64,000 nt of DNA from JAMQKA01 sp034521835 (GTDB taxonomy: Bacteria; Bacteroidota; Rhodothermia; Balneolales; Balneolaceae), in NCBI GenBank assembly GCA_034521835.1, contig JAXHMA010000004.1, forward strand, positions 744,001 through 808,000, written 5' to 3'. The notes beneath the pieces are model-generated. The model saw only the letters and a list, made by a program, of their open reading frames with translations. It made no database searches and was not told the DNA's origin. The position numbers were made by a program, and so were the translations under genes. Shown here piece by piece: positions 46,233-56,134 of the stretch (its first letter is position 1; every line of letters starts with the position of its first letter).

Positions 46233-48266
46233 ATGGACAAGATTAAGTCAATTTTTATCGTACTACTCCTTTTCATAGGAACAAACTACAGCATGGCCCA
46301 GGATGAATCTGAGGTCTACAAACATCCACTTGACCCGCTTAACGCCGAAGAGATAAAAACCGTGCGAGCGGTGTTGGAAGAGGCTGGAAAAGTGGAAAGC
46401 GAAAGGATCGAGAACCACGAAATTGCTTTCGGCATGATCTTTCTAAAGGAGCCCGACAAGCAGGAGGTGCTGGCATACAAGGAGGGCGAAGATTATGCGC
46501 GGGAGGCGTTTGCTTCGGTTTATGACTATCCAAAAAATCGGCTCTACGAGGCGATTGTAGATCTCAATACCGAGGAGTTGGTTTCCTATACTCGCATCCC
46601 TGGTAAGCAGCCGGTGGGTACCTTTGAGATGGACTCCATCGCCACCGATATCGCCAAGGCCGATCCCCGCATACAGGAGGCTCTAAAGAAGCGGGGTGTC
46701 AATATCGACTCGGTGGAATTTGGGGGAAATGGTGCCGCCGATATGAGCATCAATACCAAGGGCAACCGGGAAGAGATTGTATCTGCCTCCTATAAGGATT
46801 CCCGGGTAAGCATACGAGGGTTATACGCCCATATAGATCTTACCGATCGCGAAGTGCTGAAAGTAGTGGATGAAGGCAGTGGATTCAGCGAGAAGTCGGA
46901 TATCAAATATTTTGATCCCGACAGCCTAGAATCCACCCTGGAACCACTGAATCCAGTTATTATTGATCAGCCTTATGGCATGAACTACACGATTCGTGGT
47001 CACCAGGTGGAGACCCCCTATTGGAAATTCCGATACGGCATTCACAACCGTGAGGGGCTGGTAATTTACGATGTGCAATATTTTGATCCATTCAAGGAGA
47101 GATGGCGCTACATCATGTACCGGGGCTCCATTGCTGAGATGGTTGTCAATTACGGCTCACCAGAAATTGATGAAGCCTCGAACAACTACTTTGACCAGGG
47201 AGAGTTTCGTTTCTTCCAGGAGAAGAACCGTCCGCTTAATGCCGGTGCAGATGCCCCTGAAAACGCCACCTACATCGATGCCATCGTCCATGACGACATG
47301 GCCAATCCGGTAAAGATAGACAGTGCAGTTGCAGTTTTTGAAGGATATGGCGGTGCGCTATGGCGGCATGGCAAAGTGGGACGCAGAGCCACCGATCTTT
47401 CGATCAAATACTACATCAAGGCCGGCAATTACGATTATGGGTTCGAGTGGATTTTCAAGGAAGATGGTACGATACAGGTAAATAATGAGCTGCAGGGAAT
47501 CGTCCATATACACAGCGTGGATCGCAAAGATGATCGCTCTTATCCGGAGGATGAGCATTACAATGGCGCGCCCTACGGAGTGATGGTGCATCCCAACGTA
47601 GAGGCGAACAATCACCAGCACTGGCATGTATGGCGCCTGGATCTGGATGTGGACGGGTTAAACAACACCATTGAGGAAAAAAATAATATTGCCGTGCCGC
47701 CGGGCCCGAAAAATCCCTATCGCAATGCCGTAGTAGCTGAAACCGAGGTTTTTGAAACAGAGCATGATGCGATGCGTGATTCTTATGCTCCCAGCAGCCG
47801 CCGGTGGAGAATTATGAACGATGATTTTGAGGGCGGTAAATTTGGCCATCACCCTGGATACGTTTTAATCCCCAAAAAGGGAACCGTACCGCTTGCGCTG
47901 GAAGGCTCCTCGCTATCAAACCGGGCCCGTGTTTTGTGGCACCACCTGTGGGTAACGCCTTATGATAAGGATGAAATTTATCCTGCGGGCATGTATCCCC
48001 CCAGTGATCACCAGTGGGCGGGTCTGCCGGAGTGGACTAAAGCGGATCGCAATATAAAGGACAAGGATCTCGTGGTGTGGTATGTGATGGGGAAATCGCA
48101 CATTGTGCGCCCCGAAGACTGGCCGATTATGAATCATGCTTCCATGTCCTTCAAGCTAACGCCTTGGGCATTTTTTGAGTCGAATCCGGTGTGGGGCAAG
48201 CCGCCTGTTCACAAGAAGATACTAGAGAGCATGAAAGAGGGGCAAAGTAGTGTAGCAGAGAATTAA
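46233..48266 (+). CDS. Copper amine oxidase (primary-amine oxidase), exported
   Basis: The start is ATG 46233, giving a signal peptide (SIFIVLLLFIGTNYSMAQ); a longer frame from 45939 overlaps susD and is rejected. The 677-residue protein has the topaquinone motif NYDY (399-402, Tyr400), the catalytic Asp in YFDQGEF (Asp321), and copper ligands NHQH (His461, His463) and His623 in GKSHIVRPEDWP. It converts primary amines to aldehydes with oxygen, giving ammonia and peroxide. It is the third gene of a susC-susD operon, so it probably acts on the imported or surface-bound amine in the periplasm. Confidence 0.95.
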   Translation: MDKIKSIFIVLLLFIGTNYSMAQDESEVYKHPLDPLNAEEIKTVRAVLEEAGKVESERIENHEIAFGMIFLKEPDKQEVLAYKEGEDYAREAFASVYDYPKNRLYEAIVDLNTEELVSYTRIPGKQPVGTFEMDSIATDIAKADPRIQEALKKRGVNIDSVEFGGNGAADMSINTKGNREEIVSASYKDSRVSIRGLYAHIDLTDREVLKVVDEGSGFSEKSDIKYFDPDSLESTLEPLNPVIIDQPYGMNYTIRGHQVETPYWKFRYGIHNREGLVIYDVQYFDPFKERWRYIMYRGSIAEMVVNYGSPEIDEASNNYFDQGEFRFFQEKNRPLNAGADAPENATYIDAIVHDDMANPVKIDSAVAVFEGYGGALWRHGKVGRRATDLSIKYYIKAGNYDYGFEWIFKEDGTIQVNNELQGIVHIHSVDRKDDRSYPEDEHYNGAPYGVMVHPNVEANNHQHWHVWRLDLDVDGLNNTIEEKNNIAVPPGPKNPYRNAVVAETEVFETEHDAMRDSYAPSSRRWRIMNDDFEGGKFGHHPGYVLIPKKGTVPLALEGSSLSNRARVLWHHLWVTPYDKDEIYPAGMYPPSDHQWAGLPEWTKADRNIKDKDLVVWYVMGKSHIVRPEDWPIMNHASMSFKLTPWAFFESNPVWGKPPVHKKILESMKEGQSSVAEN

Positions 48267-48289
48267 TCCCGCCTGAAAATTAGTTCCCG

Positions 48290-48336
48290 GGCCTGCCGGT
48301 TTGCAGCTTAATTACCTGCACGGCAGGCCTTTTTTA
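48290..48336 (+). terminator. Terminator of the SusCD-amine oxidase operon
   Basis: GGCCTGCCG (48290-48298) pairs with CGGCAGGCC (48321-48329), followed by TTTTTTATT. Confidence 0.9.
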
Positions 48337-48384
48337 TTGGACGTTCTAGACGTTACTCCTCCAGAAAAATAGAATCATCTGTAC

Positions 48385-49416
48385 TTACGAAGGCAGCGAC
48401 GGAATTGAATCGATAACGCCGAAGTTCTCCAGGCCCATCCAGATCAAGAACAGCACATATAACACGATGAGCACCAGCGACTCGACGCGGTCGAGTATCA
48501 TATCCGTACGTAAGAAGCCGAACAACAGCAGGGTCGCCAGGGTCAGCGCCCCCATAAGCGGTGCAGCCACCGAAAAGTTGATGATCGTCGCCCCTGCAAT
48601 AAGCACGCCCAGGGGAATGCAAACCAGCAGATCAAAAATATTACTGCCCAATACATTGGCCAGTGACGTGACTGCATCACCCTTGCGAGCTTTACGAATG
48701 CTTACAAACGCATCGGGAATGCTCGTTCCTGCGGCAACCACGGAAATACCCCAAAGGAAAGATGGCGTACCTAAAAGATTCCCAAACTCAATGGCGGCCC
48801 TCACCAGCAGCTCCACTCCAATTAGAATGACGATCAGGCTAACGCCCATAATGCCCCACTGTTTCAGCGGGTTGATCTCTTCCGGCTCCAGCTCTGATTC
48901 AAAATCCATCGTATCCTGGTACTGGATGAAAATATAGAATCCATACAAGATCAGCGGCAGCAGTGCCAGCAGTCGATCCATTTCTCCGAGAATGGCTTGA
49001 TCCGAAGAGGAAACGGGATTAAAAATGGCTGCAAACGAAAAGGTGATGATCAGCACCGCGACCGAGATGATGTAAAACTGGGCTTCTTTGTAGACCAGAT
49101 CCCGATTGGATTCCAGCGGATTTTTGGTTACCAGTCCCGCTGCCGCAGGGATAATCAGGATATTGAAAATAGCTGATCCTACAATGGCCGCCACGCCCAG
49201 TTCAAATTCCCCATGCAGCAGGGTCGATATCACCACTGTAGCCAGCTCCGGGAAGCTGGATCCCACCGCCACAACCAGCGCACCCTGTACAATATCGGGC
49301 AGTTCGTAATAGATAGAAAGTCCCTCGCTGGCATGCTCCAGCCATTCGCTCCCTTTCCAGAGAATGCCGGTGGCAACTAGGGCTACAAAGATCCAAAGTA
49401 ACAGTGACAAGATCAT
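48385..49416 (-). CDS. Calcium/cation exchanger of the CaCA family
   Basis: A 343-residue protein with about ten helices and the two alpha-repeats, VVAVGSSFPELATVVISTLL (about 50-70) and VAAGTSIPDAFVSIRKARKG (about 230-250). The repeat residues Ser, Glu or Asp, and Pro match Na/Ca and K-dependent exchangers. It exchanges Ca or Na across the inner membrane. The direction is opposite to its neighbour; it is alone. Confidence 0.9.
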   Translation of the reverse strand: MILSLLLWIFVALVATGILWKGSEWLEHASEGLSIYYELPDIVQGALVVAVGSSFPELATVVISTLLHGEFELGVAAIVGSAIFNILIIPAAAGLVTKNPLESNRDLVYKEAQFYIISVAVLIITFSFAAIFNPVSSSDQAILGEMDRLLALLPLILYGFYIFIQYQDTMDFESELEPEEINPLKQWGIMGVSLIVILIGVELLVRAAIEFGNLLGTPSFLWGISVVAAGTSIPDAFVSIRKARKGDAVTSLANVLGSNIFDLLVCIPLGVLIAGATIINFSVAAPLMGALTLATLLLFGFLRTDMILDRVESLVLIVLYVLFLIWMGLENFGVIDSIPSLPS

Positions 49417-49634
49417 GAAAGGTCAGCCTAGTATTGATTGGTGACTTGCAATAAATCAAAATTCCTTCTGCAAAAAAAGTAAATTTATTCAGGGCATGCT
49501 TGCATTAGTCCAGATAATAGTATGTGGTCGAATCTGTTTGTCATGACGTGTAGGAATTATTATTTGGAAAGATTACACCACATATTTTTAAAAAAGTTCA
49601 ATCTTCAATCCTCTGCAGCTTTTTTTACTCATCG

Positions 49635-50281
49635 TTAACCAGATCGGAAGATTACCCCCCACTTGCCGCCCTTTTTCCAGGCTTTACCGATGTAAGTTCC
49701 CAGCACGGTAATCTGTTCCCATTCGCCCGGCGTAATATGTATGGGTTCGTAGGCGGGGTTTTCAGGCTGTAGAAGAATCCCATCCTCCTGCTGGCGGATC
49801 GTCTTTAGAGTGGTTTCCCCGTTGTAGAGAATGGCGCCGATCTCACCGTCCCCCGGCTGCCGCGGATCGATGATGATATAGTCGCCGTCCCGGATATCCG
49901 CATCAATCATGCTTTCTCCGTCTACGATAAGGGCAAAATAGTGATCTGACTTGGCCGGGTGAATTTCTACAGGAAGATGGCCCAGGTTCTCGCTGATCGC
50001 CTCGTGCATCCCCCCGCAGAGATGCGTCCCTTTACGGGAATGCCAGGAAATACGCCCAAAAGTTGATTCCGTTTGGTGGGATGAATGTCGTAGTCACCCT
50101 TGCCAGACTTGGTAAGATAGTTTTTTTTGACAAGGCTATTCAGGTGCTGGTAGATACTGTTGGTGGAGCTGTAGCCGAACGCCTCCTGCATTTCTGCATA
50201 GCCGGGCAGGTAGCCGTGCTCTTCGTAGTAGCTGACTATATACTCCCAAATATCGGATTGTAGATCAGTCAATTTTTTCAT
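49635..50281 (-). pseudogene. lexA: LexA repressor, frame break at a G6 run
   Basis: The N-terminal frame (50281-49967) has the winged-helix domain (MKKLTDLQSDIWEYIVSYYE, SSTNSIYQHLNSLVKKNYLT) and reaches the autocleavage Ala89-Gly90 (GRISAG). The frame is then lost in a six-G run at about 50003-50008. One base over it continues HEAISENLGHLPVEIHP with the catalytic Ser (LIVDGESMIDADIRDGD) and the Lys (NGETTLKTIRQQ). The joined length is about 215 residues, normal for LexA, the SOS repressor. The break is probably a homopolymer error. Confidence 0.88.
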
Positions 50282-50637
50282 ATAGCTCTCATGATATCAA
50301 TAATTTACATGAAAATAAATATGAAATAGTAGAAGAAGTATATGAAGATACGGGGTCGATTGGGGGGGGAGCTACGGGGTAAAGGCCCATGCTTATCGTT
50401 CACTGCAGAAGGAGGAAATAAGCTATTTACAGCGTAGAGGTATAAAATCCATAAGGATTATTCCCGTCAGGAATTTCTTGGTGAATAATCCGGGCTAAAT
50501 CGACCGTACATTTTATTTTATGCGCCATATTGATTAACTAATCATTCGGAATTTGACAATAACAGGTTGATTTAAATAGAAATAACAGCGATAAGTAATT
50601 ATTCATTGTACGCCCTTAACCTTTTAACTGTTGTTTA
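50282..50637. other. Gap between lexA and the KARI-like gene
   Basis: No gene is seen. It contains a perfect inverted repeat, GGATTATTC (50455-50463) and GAATAATCC (50483-50491), with a 19-base spacer. This could be a leader hairpin of the KARI-like gene or a binding site. No LexA box is recognised. Confidence 0.4.
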
Positions 50638-51616
50638 ATGACTAACATATATTACGACCAGGATGCGGATCTTTCCAACCTGGATGGAAAAAGGATTGGG
50701 ATCATTCGGGTATGGTAACCAGGGCAGGGCCCAGGCACTGAATATGCGGGATTCCGGAATATCGGAAATATTCGTAGGTACGGCCCGCGACGAGACGTTT
50801 ACCCAGGCCCGGGAAGATGGTTTCAACGTGGATGATATACCGGAGGTGGTGCCCAAAGCCGATATTCTGTTTCTGCTGATTCCCGATGAGATTATGCCCG
50901 AGGTTTACCACCAGCAGATACAACCTCATCTGGAGCCGGGGAATGTGTTGAACTTCGCATCAGGGTACAACATTACATTTGAGCACATCATCCCTCCGCC
51001 TGAAATTGATACAATCATGGTGGCCCCGCGCATGATTGGAGATGGAGTTCGCAATAATTTTCTGAATGGAGAAGGATTTCCCGCATTTATCGCTGTAGAA
51101 CAGGATTCCTCTGGAGAGGCCCGGCAGACGGCACTTGCTCTTGCAAAGGCGATGGGAGCAACAAAAATGGGGTCCATTGAGGTGACCTTTAAGGATGAAA
51201 CCATGCTCGATCTGCTTGCGGAACAGGCGATCTGGCCGATGATCATATCCATATTAACGGAGGCATTTCATTTCGAGGTAGAAAAGGGGCACCCGCCGGA
51301 AGCTTCTCTGGTTGAGTTATACATGTCCCGGGAACCGGCTTATATGTTTGAGAAAATGGCGGAGGATGGCCTCTTCAAACAGTTTCCTTATCACTCACAT
51401 ACCAGCCAGTATGGGCAGCTATCACGTATCGAAGCGCTGGACAAATCTTTTATCCGGAAAATGCTGGCCGATGCCTACCAATATATTGAAGAGGGAAAGT
51501 TTGCGCGTGAATGGGATAAAGAGCAGGAGAACGGCCTGCCGGAACTAAAACGACTGCTGGACGAGGCCTACAATTCGGCAATAACCCAAATGGAAGAGAA
51601 GATAAAAAACCAATGA
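50638..51616 (+). pseudogene. KARI-like (ketol-acid reductoisomerase family) protein, one frame break
   Basis: The true start is ATG 50638 (MTNIYYDQDADLSNLDGKRI); the frame then slips by one base at about 50707 (removing one C restores IGIIGYGNQGRA, the NAD(P) glycine loop). The C-terminal domain keeps the first two metal-ligand positions in VTFKDETMLDLLAEQ, but the later Glu region is VELYMSREPAYMFEKMAEDG, two residues longer than canonical IlvC. This suggests a KARI-family paralogue with another substrate rather than the branched-chain enzyme. It is followed 48 bp later by a GntP permease. About 325 residues. Confidence 0.75.
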
Positions 51617-51664
51617 TGGAGTCCAGGTCACCCACCTTCATAATAACTCCGGGGTAAACTGTTT

Positions 51665-53017
51665 ATGATATCCACGCCACTGTTAATTACCAACCTGGTT
51701 ATTGCGATAGCGATTATCCTGGTGGCTATTATTGTTTTTCGGTGGAGCCCGGTTGTGGCCCTTATATGCGGAAGCCTCTATATGGGGCTGGCCTCCGGCT
51801 TGGGGTTGATCGATACCGTTAACCAAATAACAGAAGGATTTGGAGAACTGATGGCGGCTGTGGGATTGTCGATCGGGTTCGGGGTGATTATCGGGCAGTT
51901 GATCTATGACAGCGGCGGCGCCCGGTCAATAGCGCTAAAAATGGTCGATCTGTTTCCGGGGCAGCTTGTTTTCTACGGGATCGGCCTGACCGCATTTCTG
52001 TTTTCCATCCCGGTATTTTTTGACGTCACATTCGTCATTCTGATTCCCCTGGCGCTGGCTCTTGTCAAAGAGATTGAAAAACCGCTGCCGTATGCTGTAG
52101 GCGCCATGGTGATTGGCGCGGCAGCCGCTCATACGCTGGTCCCGCCTACGCCCAATCCCCTGGCTGCTGCGGATATCCTGGAGTTTGATCTCGGCATCAT
52201 GATTATAGCAGGCCTGTTATTTGGTATTTTTGCGGTTTTTCTTTCTATAAAAATCCTGTTTTACCTATTCGATCTTGGCTTTTGGAACGAGGAAAAAGAT
52301 CAGCTCAAAGAACCGCTGGAAGTCACCGAGGAATATCCCCCGAATGCTCCCGGCGCCCTGACAGCCGTTATCCCAATCATAACGCCCATACTGCTGATCC
52401 TCATCGGTACGGCATACCAGGCCTTTTCCGACCAGGTGCCCGGCCTGATTCAATTTTTGAGTCACAAAGTGATCGCCATGCTGGTTGGGGCGATACTGGC
52501 GTATATCATAGCGGCGCGATGTATGAAGGGGAAGGCGATGACCGATTCGGTTCAAAAAGCGATGGGCTCGGCGGGACTTGTACTGCTCATTACGGGAGCA
52601 GGCGGATCGTTTGGAGCGGTCATTGAAAGCACGAATATAGGGGTAACACTTGCCGATGGAATAAGCAGCTTTTCCAATTCAGCAGTCTGGGCCATACTGA
52701 TTACCTATGGCATCGCTTTGATATTTCGCGTCTCCCAGGGGTCCGGTACGGTCGCATCGATAACCACGATGAATATTATGGCCGGTGCCGGGCTGGCCGC
52801 TTCCGTGGGACTCCATCCGGTATGGATTGCCCTGGCCGCCCTTTCCGGGGGCATGAGTATCGGCCATATAAACGACAGCGGGTTCTGGGTTACGGTTGAG
52901 CTCAGCGGGTTTTCGGTAACAGGAGGGTTGAAGATTTATACCTGTGGAGAATTCATTATCTCCCTGATCGTGTTGACACTGGCAATTTTGGGCGGGTTAT
53001 TTTTACCTGTCTTTTAA
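51665..53017 (+). CDS. GntP-family permease (gluconate-type H+ symporter)
   Basis: A 450-residue protein with about twelve helices. It has the GntP blocks HTLVPPTPNPLAAADILEFD, LLITGAGGSFGAVIEST and RVSQGSGTVASITTMNIMAG. It imports gluconate or related sugar acids. It starts 48 bp after the KARI-like gene, so a common hydroxy-acid or keto-acid pathway is likely (inference). Confidence 0.9.
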   Translation: MISTPLLITNLVIAIAIILVAIIVFRWSPVVALICGSLYMGLASGLGLIDTVNQITEGFGELMAAVGLSIGFGVIIGQLIYDSGGARSIALKMVDLFPGQLVFYGIGLTAFLFSIPVFFDVTFVILIPLALALVKEIEKPLPYAVGAMVIGAAAAHTLVPPTPNPLAAADILEFDLGIMIIAGLLFGIFAVFLSIKILFYLFDLGFWNEEKDQLKEPLEVTEEYPPNAPGALTAVIPIITPILLILIGTAYQAFSDQVPGLIQFLSHKVIAMLVGAILAYIIAARCMKGKAMTDSVQKAMGSAGLVLLITGAGGSFGAVIESTNIGVTLADGISSFSNSAVWAILITYGIALIFRVSQGSGTVASITTMNIMAGAGLAASVGLHPVWIALAALSGGMSIGHINDSGFWVTVELSGFSVTGGLKIYTCGEFIISLIVLTLAILGGLFLPVF

Positions 53018-53104
53018 CTTGGCTTCAGAATTGAAGAAAATATTGCAGCCAGGATGCAGATTTGCCCACACCGGTCAACTTATTGTTAAACAGATTCGAA
53101 AAAA

Positions 53105-53132
53105 CCCTTTCAGAATCAGGACCCTGAAAGGG
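53105..53132 (+). other. Hairpin after gntP
   Basis: CCCTTTCAG (53105-53113) pairs with CTGAAAGGG (53124-53132). No T run follows, so it is a structured 3' region rather than a standard terminator. A 64-residue frame across it (53019-53213) has no support. Confidence 0.4.
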
Positions 53133-53215
53133 GTTGAACTATTAAAGGCAGCGCAAAAAATAAGCTCCGTAATCCGGCACCGATTTAACGGTATTTTCAA
53201 AGCCAGATTTTGATA

Positions 53216-54355
53216 CTACGGGAGGTCAAGCTTGCGCACGGAGGGAGCACTTATGTTACTCTCCAGCAAATAAAGATCCTTCCATTTGTCAAAGGTGATG
53301 GCCGTCGGGAAAGGCAGGTCTGTAAATAGGGTTTTGCAATCTCCGGTATCTATATCGCATGTTTTAATAGTACCACCGGCAGCATTACCAGTCGTTGCTG
53401 CAAGCCAGCCGTTCGCATCGTATTCTACAACATAAAGCAGCCCGTCAGGCCCGAATTCTAGTTCGATGACCGATGTCAACCCGTCAAAAGCGAGACTGCA
53501 ATCGGCCGAGGGGCAAGTGACATTGCTGGCCCCTGATGCTATGCGCCATATGCGCGACCAGCCCGGCACGGCGGGTGCTCCGGTAAGTTCACCCACGTAA
53601 ACGGCCCCATCGGGACCAATATCAACCGAGGTCGGAACGGGCTGAACATAGCAGTCTGTGCCGCCGGGTAGGGAAAAAAGAATACGCCGATCTCCATTTT
53701 CGTCAACCGGAGGGGTAAATACGGCAACCCAGTCAATATTGCCATTCTTTTCTACCGATAGCAGGCTGTTTCCCGCTGCGTCAGCGACCAGTACTTTACT
53801 GCCCGAAATGGATTTAAGGTGATACGGATTGGATTGCGGTCCGGCACTGAATCCCTGGTTGGGATCTTCTTCACAAGCTGGATCTTTCCACTGTGGACCT
53901 TCAAAAGCATCCGGGTCATTTTGCGTCTCGAATGCCTCAATGTCACCAATAAGCTGGGCGTTCTGCCCGGTAACATGCCATACTCCGGCTCCTGCCGCCA
54001 AATCGAGACCTCCACTGGTTATGAAGTAGCTCTGCCGCCCCACCGTCTCCACACCATTAACGGGTGAGCCAGGTATGGTCGGAATTTCAATCAAGTTGCT
54101 GACCTCTCCATCCCGAATCTCTTTTACCATGTTATTCTCAGTAACGAGAATGCTCCCATCGGGTGCCGCATCGATATCATAGGTGACGGGAGAAAAATCG
54201 GTATAGGGTCCTTTGTAGGTGCTTGGCAGGTTTTCAAGACTTGTTTCTTCACAAGATATGATGAAAATAGCCAGGAAGACTATAAACCAAACTGGTGTTG
54301 CTGCGCTCTTGCTTGTTTTATGACTATAGTACTTTCTTCGAATTGATGCCCTCAT
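53216..54355 (-). CDS. ScyD/ScyE-family lipoprotein
   Basis: The start is set at ATG 54355 because GAGAGG lies six bases upstream; a longer frame from 54397 lacks this. The product (about 379 residues) has a lipoprotein-like signal (VWFIVFLAIFIISCEE) and a propeller-like body: FSPVTYDIDAAPDGSILVTE, PTSVDIGPDGAVYVGELTGA and ELEFGPDGLLYVVEYDANG. These match the ScyD/ScyE family, whose function is unclear outside scytonemin clusters. It is alone and convergent with gntP. Confidence 0.85.
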   Translation of the reverse strand: MRASIRRKYYSHKTSKSAATPVWFIVFLAIFIISCEETSLENLPSTYKGPYTDFSPVTYDIDAAPDGSILVTENNMVKEIRDGEVSNLIEIPTIPGSPVNGVETVGRQSYFITSGGLDLAAGAGVWHVTGQNAQLIGDIEAFETQNDPDAFEGPQWKDPACEEDPNQGFSAGPQSNPYHLKSISGSKVLVADAAGNSLLSVEKNGNIDWVAVFTPPVDENGDRRILFSLPGGTDCYVQPVPTSVDIGPDGAVYVGELTGAPAVPGWSRIWRIASGASNVTCPSADCSLAFDGLTSVIELEFGPDGLLYVVEYDANGWLAATTGNAAGGTIKTCDIDTGDCKTLFTDLPFPTAITFDKWKDLYLLESNISAPSVRKLDLP

Positions 54356-54628
54356 AATATACCTCTCGTGTTTTGATTGTTTAATGGGTAAGAACAATCT
54401 GACTAGATGAAGAGGTAAAAGGCCGTTGAAACAAAGAAAGTTTAATTAGGGGATAAAAGCAATTAATAAAATATATATAAATCGATTAAAATCAGTGGTT
54501 TAAGTTTTATTTTATAAATCAAGAGTCTTTTCCCGAATATGAGCTGTCTTATATCTTGTGGTTTTCCAGAATTACCAGGGACTTTCTATGTTGGTATACA
54601 TTGTTAATTGCCGGATTGCCGGTTTACC
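54356..54628. other. AT-rich upstream region of the ScyD/ScyE gene
   Basis: Contains the 5' leader of the ScyD/ScyE gene. I see nothing else that I can support. Confidence 0.3.
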
Positions 54629-54700
54629 CAGTGGTTTTTCGGTTACGAGAGGATTAAAATTGACACATTCGGAGAGTTTATTATCGCTGTAATCGTATTG
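54629..54700 (+). pseudogene. Relic of a second gntP 3' end
   Basis: Frame one reads SGFSVTRGLK; one base over it reads KIDTFGEFIIAVIVL. The matching end of the intact GntP is SGFSVTGGLKIYTCGEFIIS and LIVL. Only about 25 codons remain, on the plus strand 1.6 kb downstream of the intact gene, so an extra gntP copy was lost or a tail was duplicated. Confidence 0.7.
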
Positions 54701-55301
54701 AAGCTGTATCTACGGGAGGAGTACTTTTGCCGCGATTTGGGAGACGGTTACGTTATGCCAGGTAAACTCATATCTCCAAAAAGTCGCATCTGTCCAGGTA
54801 GCCTCCGTTGTTCAATTGGAAGCCTATATCAGTGGCCAGGGGCTTTAGGAGATTTGGGAACAACTACAGAATGGCACAAAGGCTTTTTTAACTGCTAAAA
54901 GCGTACAGTTAATTACTTAGGACTTCCTCAGACCTCGTTTAACTACTTACTATGCAATAGAATAGTTGATTTTGCCTGTTAGCTTAGTGCAAGGATTTTC
55001 CCTCTTTATCCAAATAACGGTGCATTTGAGCATGCTTGTAAACCCCCTACCCCCATTTGCAACGAGTAGTTGTTTCACTTGGTCGGTATGTTCATTTTTT
55101 GTATGACCAAAAAACGAACCAAAAAAGAGTCACCATAAAATCCCAGATATTTTCCTTTTCTGGGCCTGCCAGAACATATTGCTTTTCCTCTCCACTCGCT
55201 TTTAACCAAACCCGTTGCAGGGATTTTCTGGACTTGAGGGATGCCAATTTTCAAGCACTCTGACTTTTCAAGAATAAATCAGTCTTTTTGAGCAGGCTCT
55301 A
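54701..55301. other. Non-coding gap
   Basis: No gene is supported. Includes a poly-C stretch (CCCCCTACCCCC at about 55046-55057). Small frames have no family match that I recognise. Confidence 0.35.
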
Positions 55302-55721
55302 CTAATTCTTCAACTTATTCCATGCTTTGTGATATTTCGCTACCCGCTTCAGGTCTTTCTCACCGATGCTGTCAAGACGCAGAATGTTCATGTTATCCTC
55401 GATATCCGCAATCTTCACTTTTGTGGCGAGCTCGTTATCTAACACTCTGTCAGTAAATTCGTCATAGCTTTCCCCATCATTCTTGGTGAGATATTCAACC
55501 GCTGCAACTACCGGCTCGGGGATTCCTTCGTCAAGAAGATCGCTTCCTGAATAGTCCGAATCTTCAACGACATCATGCAGCAGGGCAACGGCCATTTCCT
55601 CTTTGGTATCCATCTGTGACATCAGCCGAAGAGGATGTAAAATATAGGTTTCACCGGCTTTGTCGGTTTGTCCCTTGTAGGCTTCCAGAGCAATCTGTAG
55701 TGATTTCTCGATGAGATCCAT
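55302..55721 (-). CDS. Small HD-domain hydrolase (RelA/SpoT HD-like)
   Basis: A 139-residue protein with ILHPLR (His29) and LLHDVVEDSDYSGSDLL (His49-Asp50, then Glu53-Asp54), the metal and catalytic motifs of the RelA/SpoT hydrolase domain. There is no synthetase or TGS part. It could be a small alarmone hydrolase that degrades (p)ppGpp, but related HD enzymes act on other nucleotides. It is alone on the minus strand. Confidence 0.85.
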   Translation of the reverse strand: MDLIEKSLQIALEAYKGQTDKAGETYILHPLRLMSQMDTKEEMAVALLHDVVEDSDYSGSDLLDEGIPEPVVAAVEYLTKNDGESYDEFTDRVLDNELATKVKIADIEDNMNILRLDSIGEKDLKRVAKYHKAWNKLKN

Positions 55722-56134
55722 AATTGGCAGGTGAGTTTTTTTGACTTCCGGTTGTTGAAAACGTCAAAAATGTAAGAATGTAGGGTACATGTAAAGGTGG
55801 CAATGGAAAAGACCAAGCTGCTTAATATCGGAGGCGTTCCCGGCTCCTGTATTTGTTATGCAAGGGATTGTGCAGGTTATACGCTGTTTGGATGGTGCCC
55901 CGTGGTTTGGTTACATGAGAATACGGTGGCCTAACTTATCAAATTGATCGGTTGGCAATCCGCGGGCTGGCGATATGCTTGATGCTGAATTCAACGTACT
56001 CTCCATTTTGCAGATGAACGGATAACTTTTGTAGACCACGTTTTATCACTATAAAAAGATCTCTTCGATCTCTGACAAACTTTTATATTTTATCCCTTCA
56101 TCAATGTAGTAACAGACCAAAGAATTTCCCGTCT
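55722..56134. other. Gap upstream of hsdM
   Basis: No gene is supported; a 29-residue frame (GIVQVIRCLDGAPWFGYMR, about 55860) may be a relic of something but I cannot identify it. It presumably contains the hsdM promoter and the junction of the defence island. Confidence 0.35.

Noticed and set aside
53019..53213. 64-residue plus-strand frame after gntP
   Set aside because: TTG start next to the gntP stop, basic and low-complexity product, no family match; more likely a 3' untranslated region with a hairpin.
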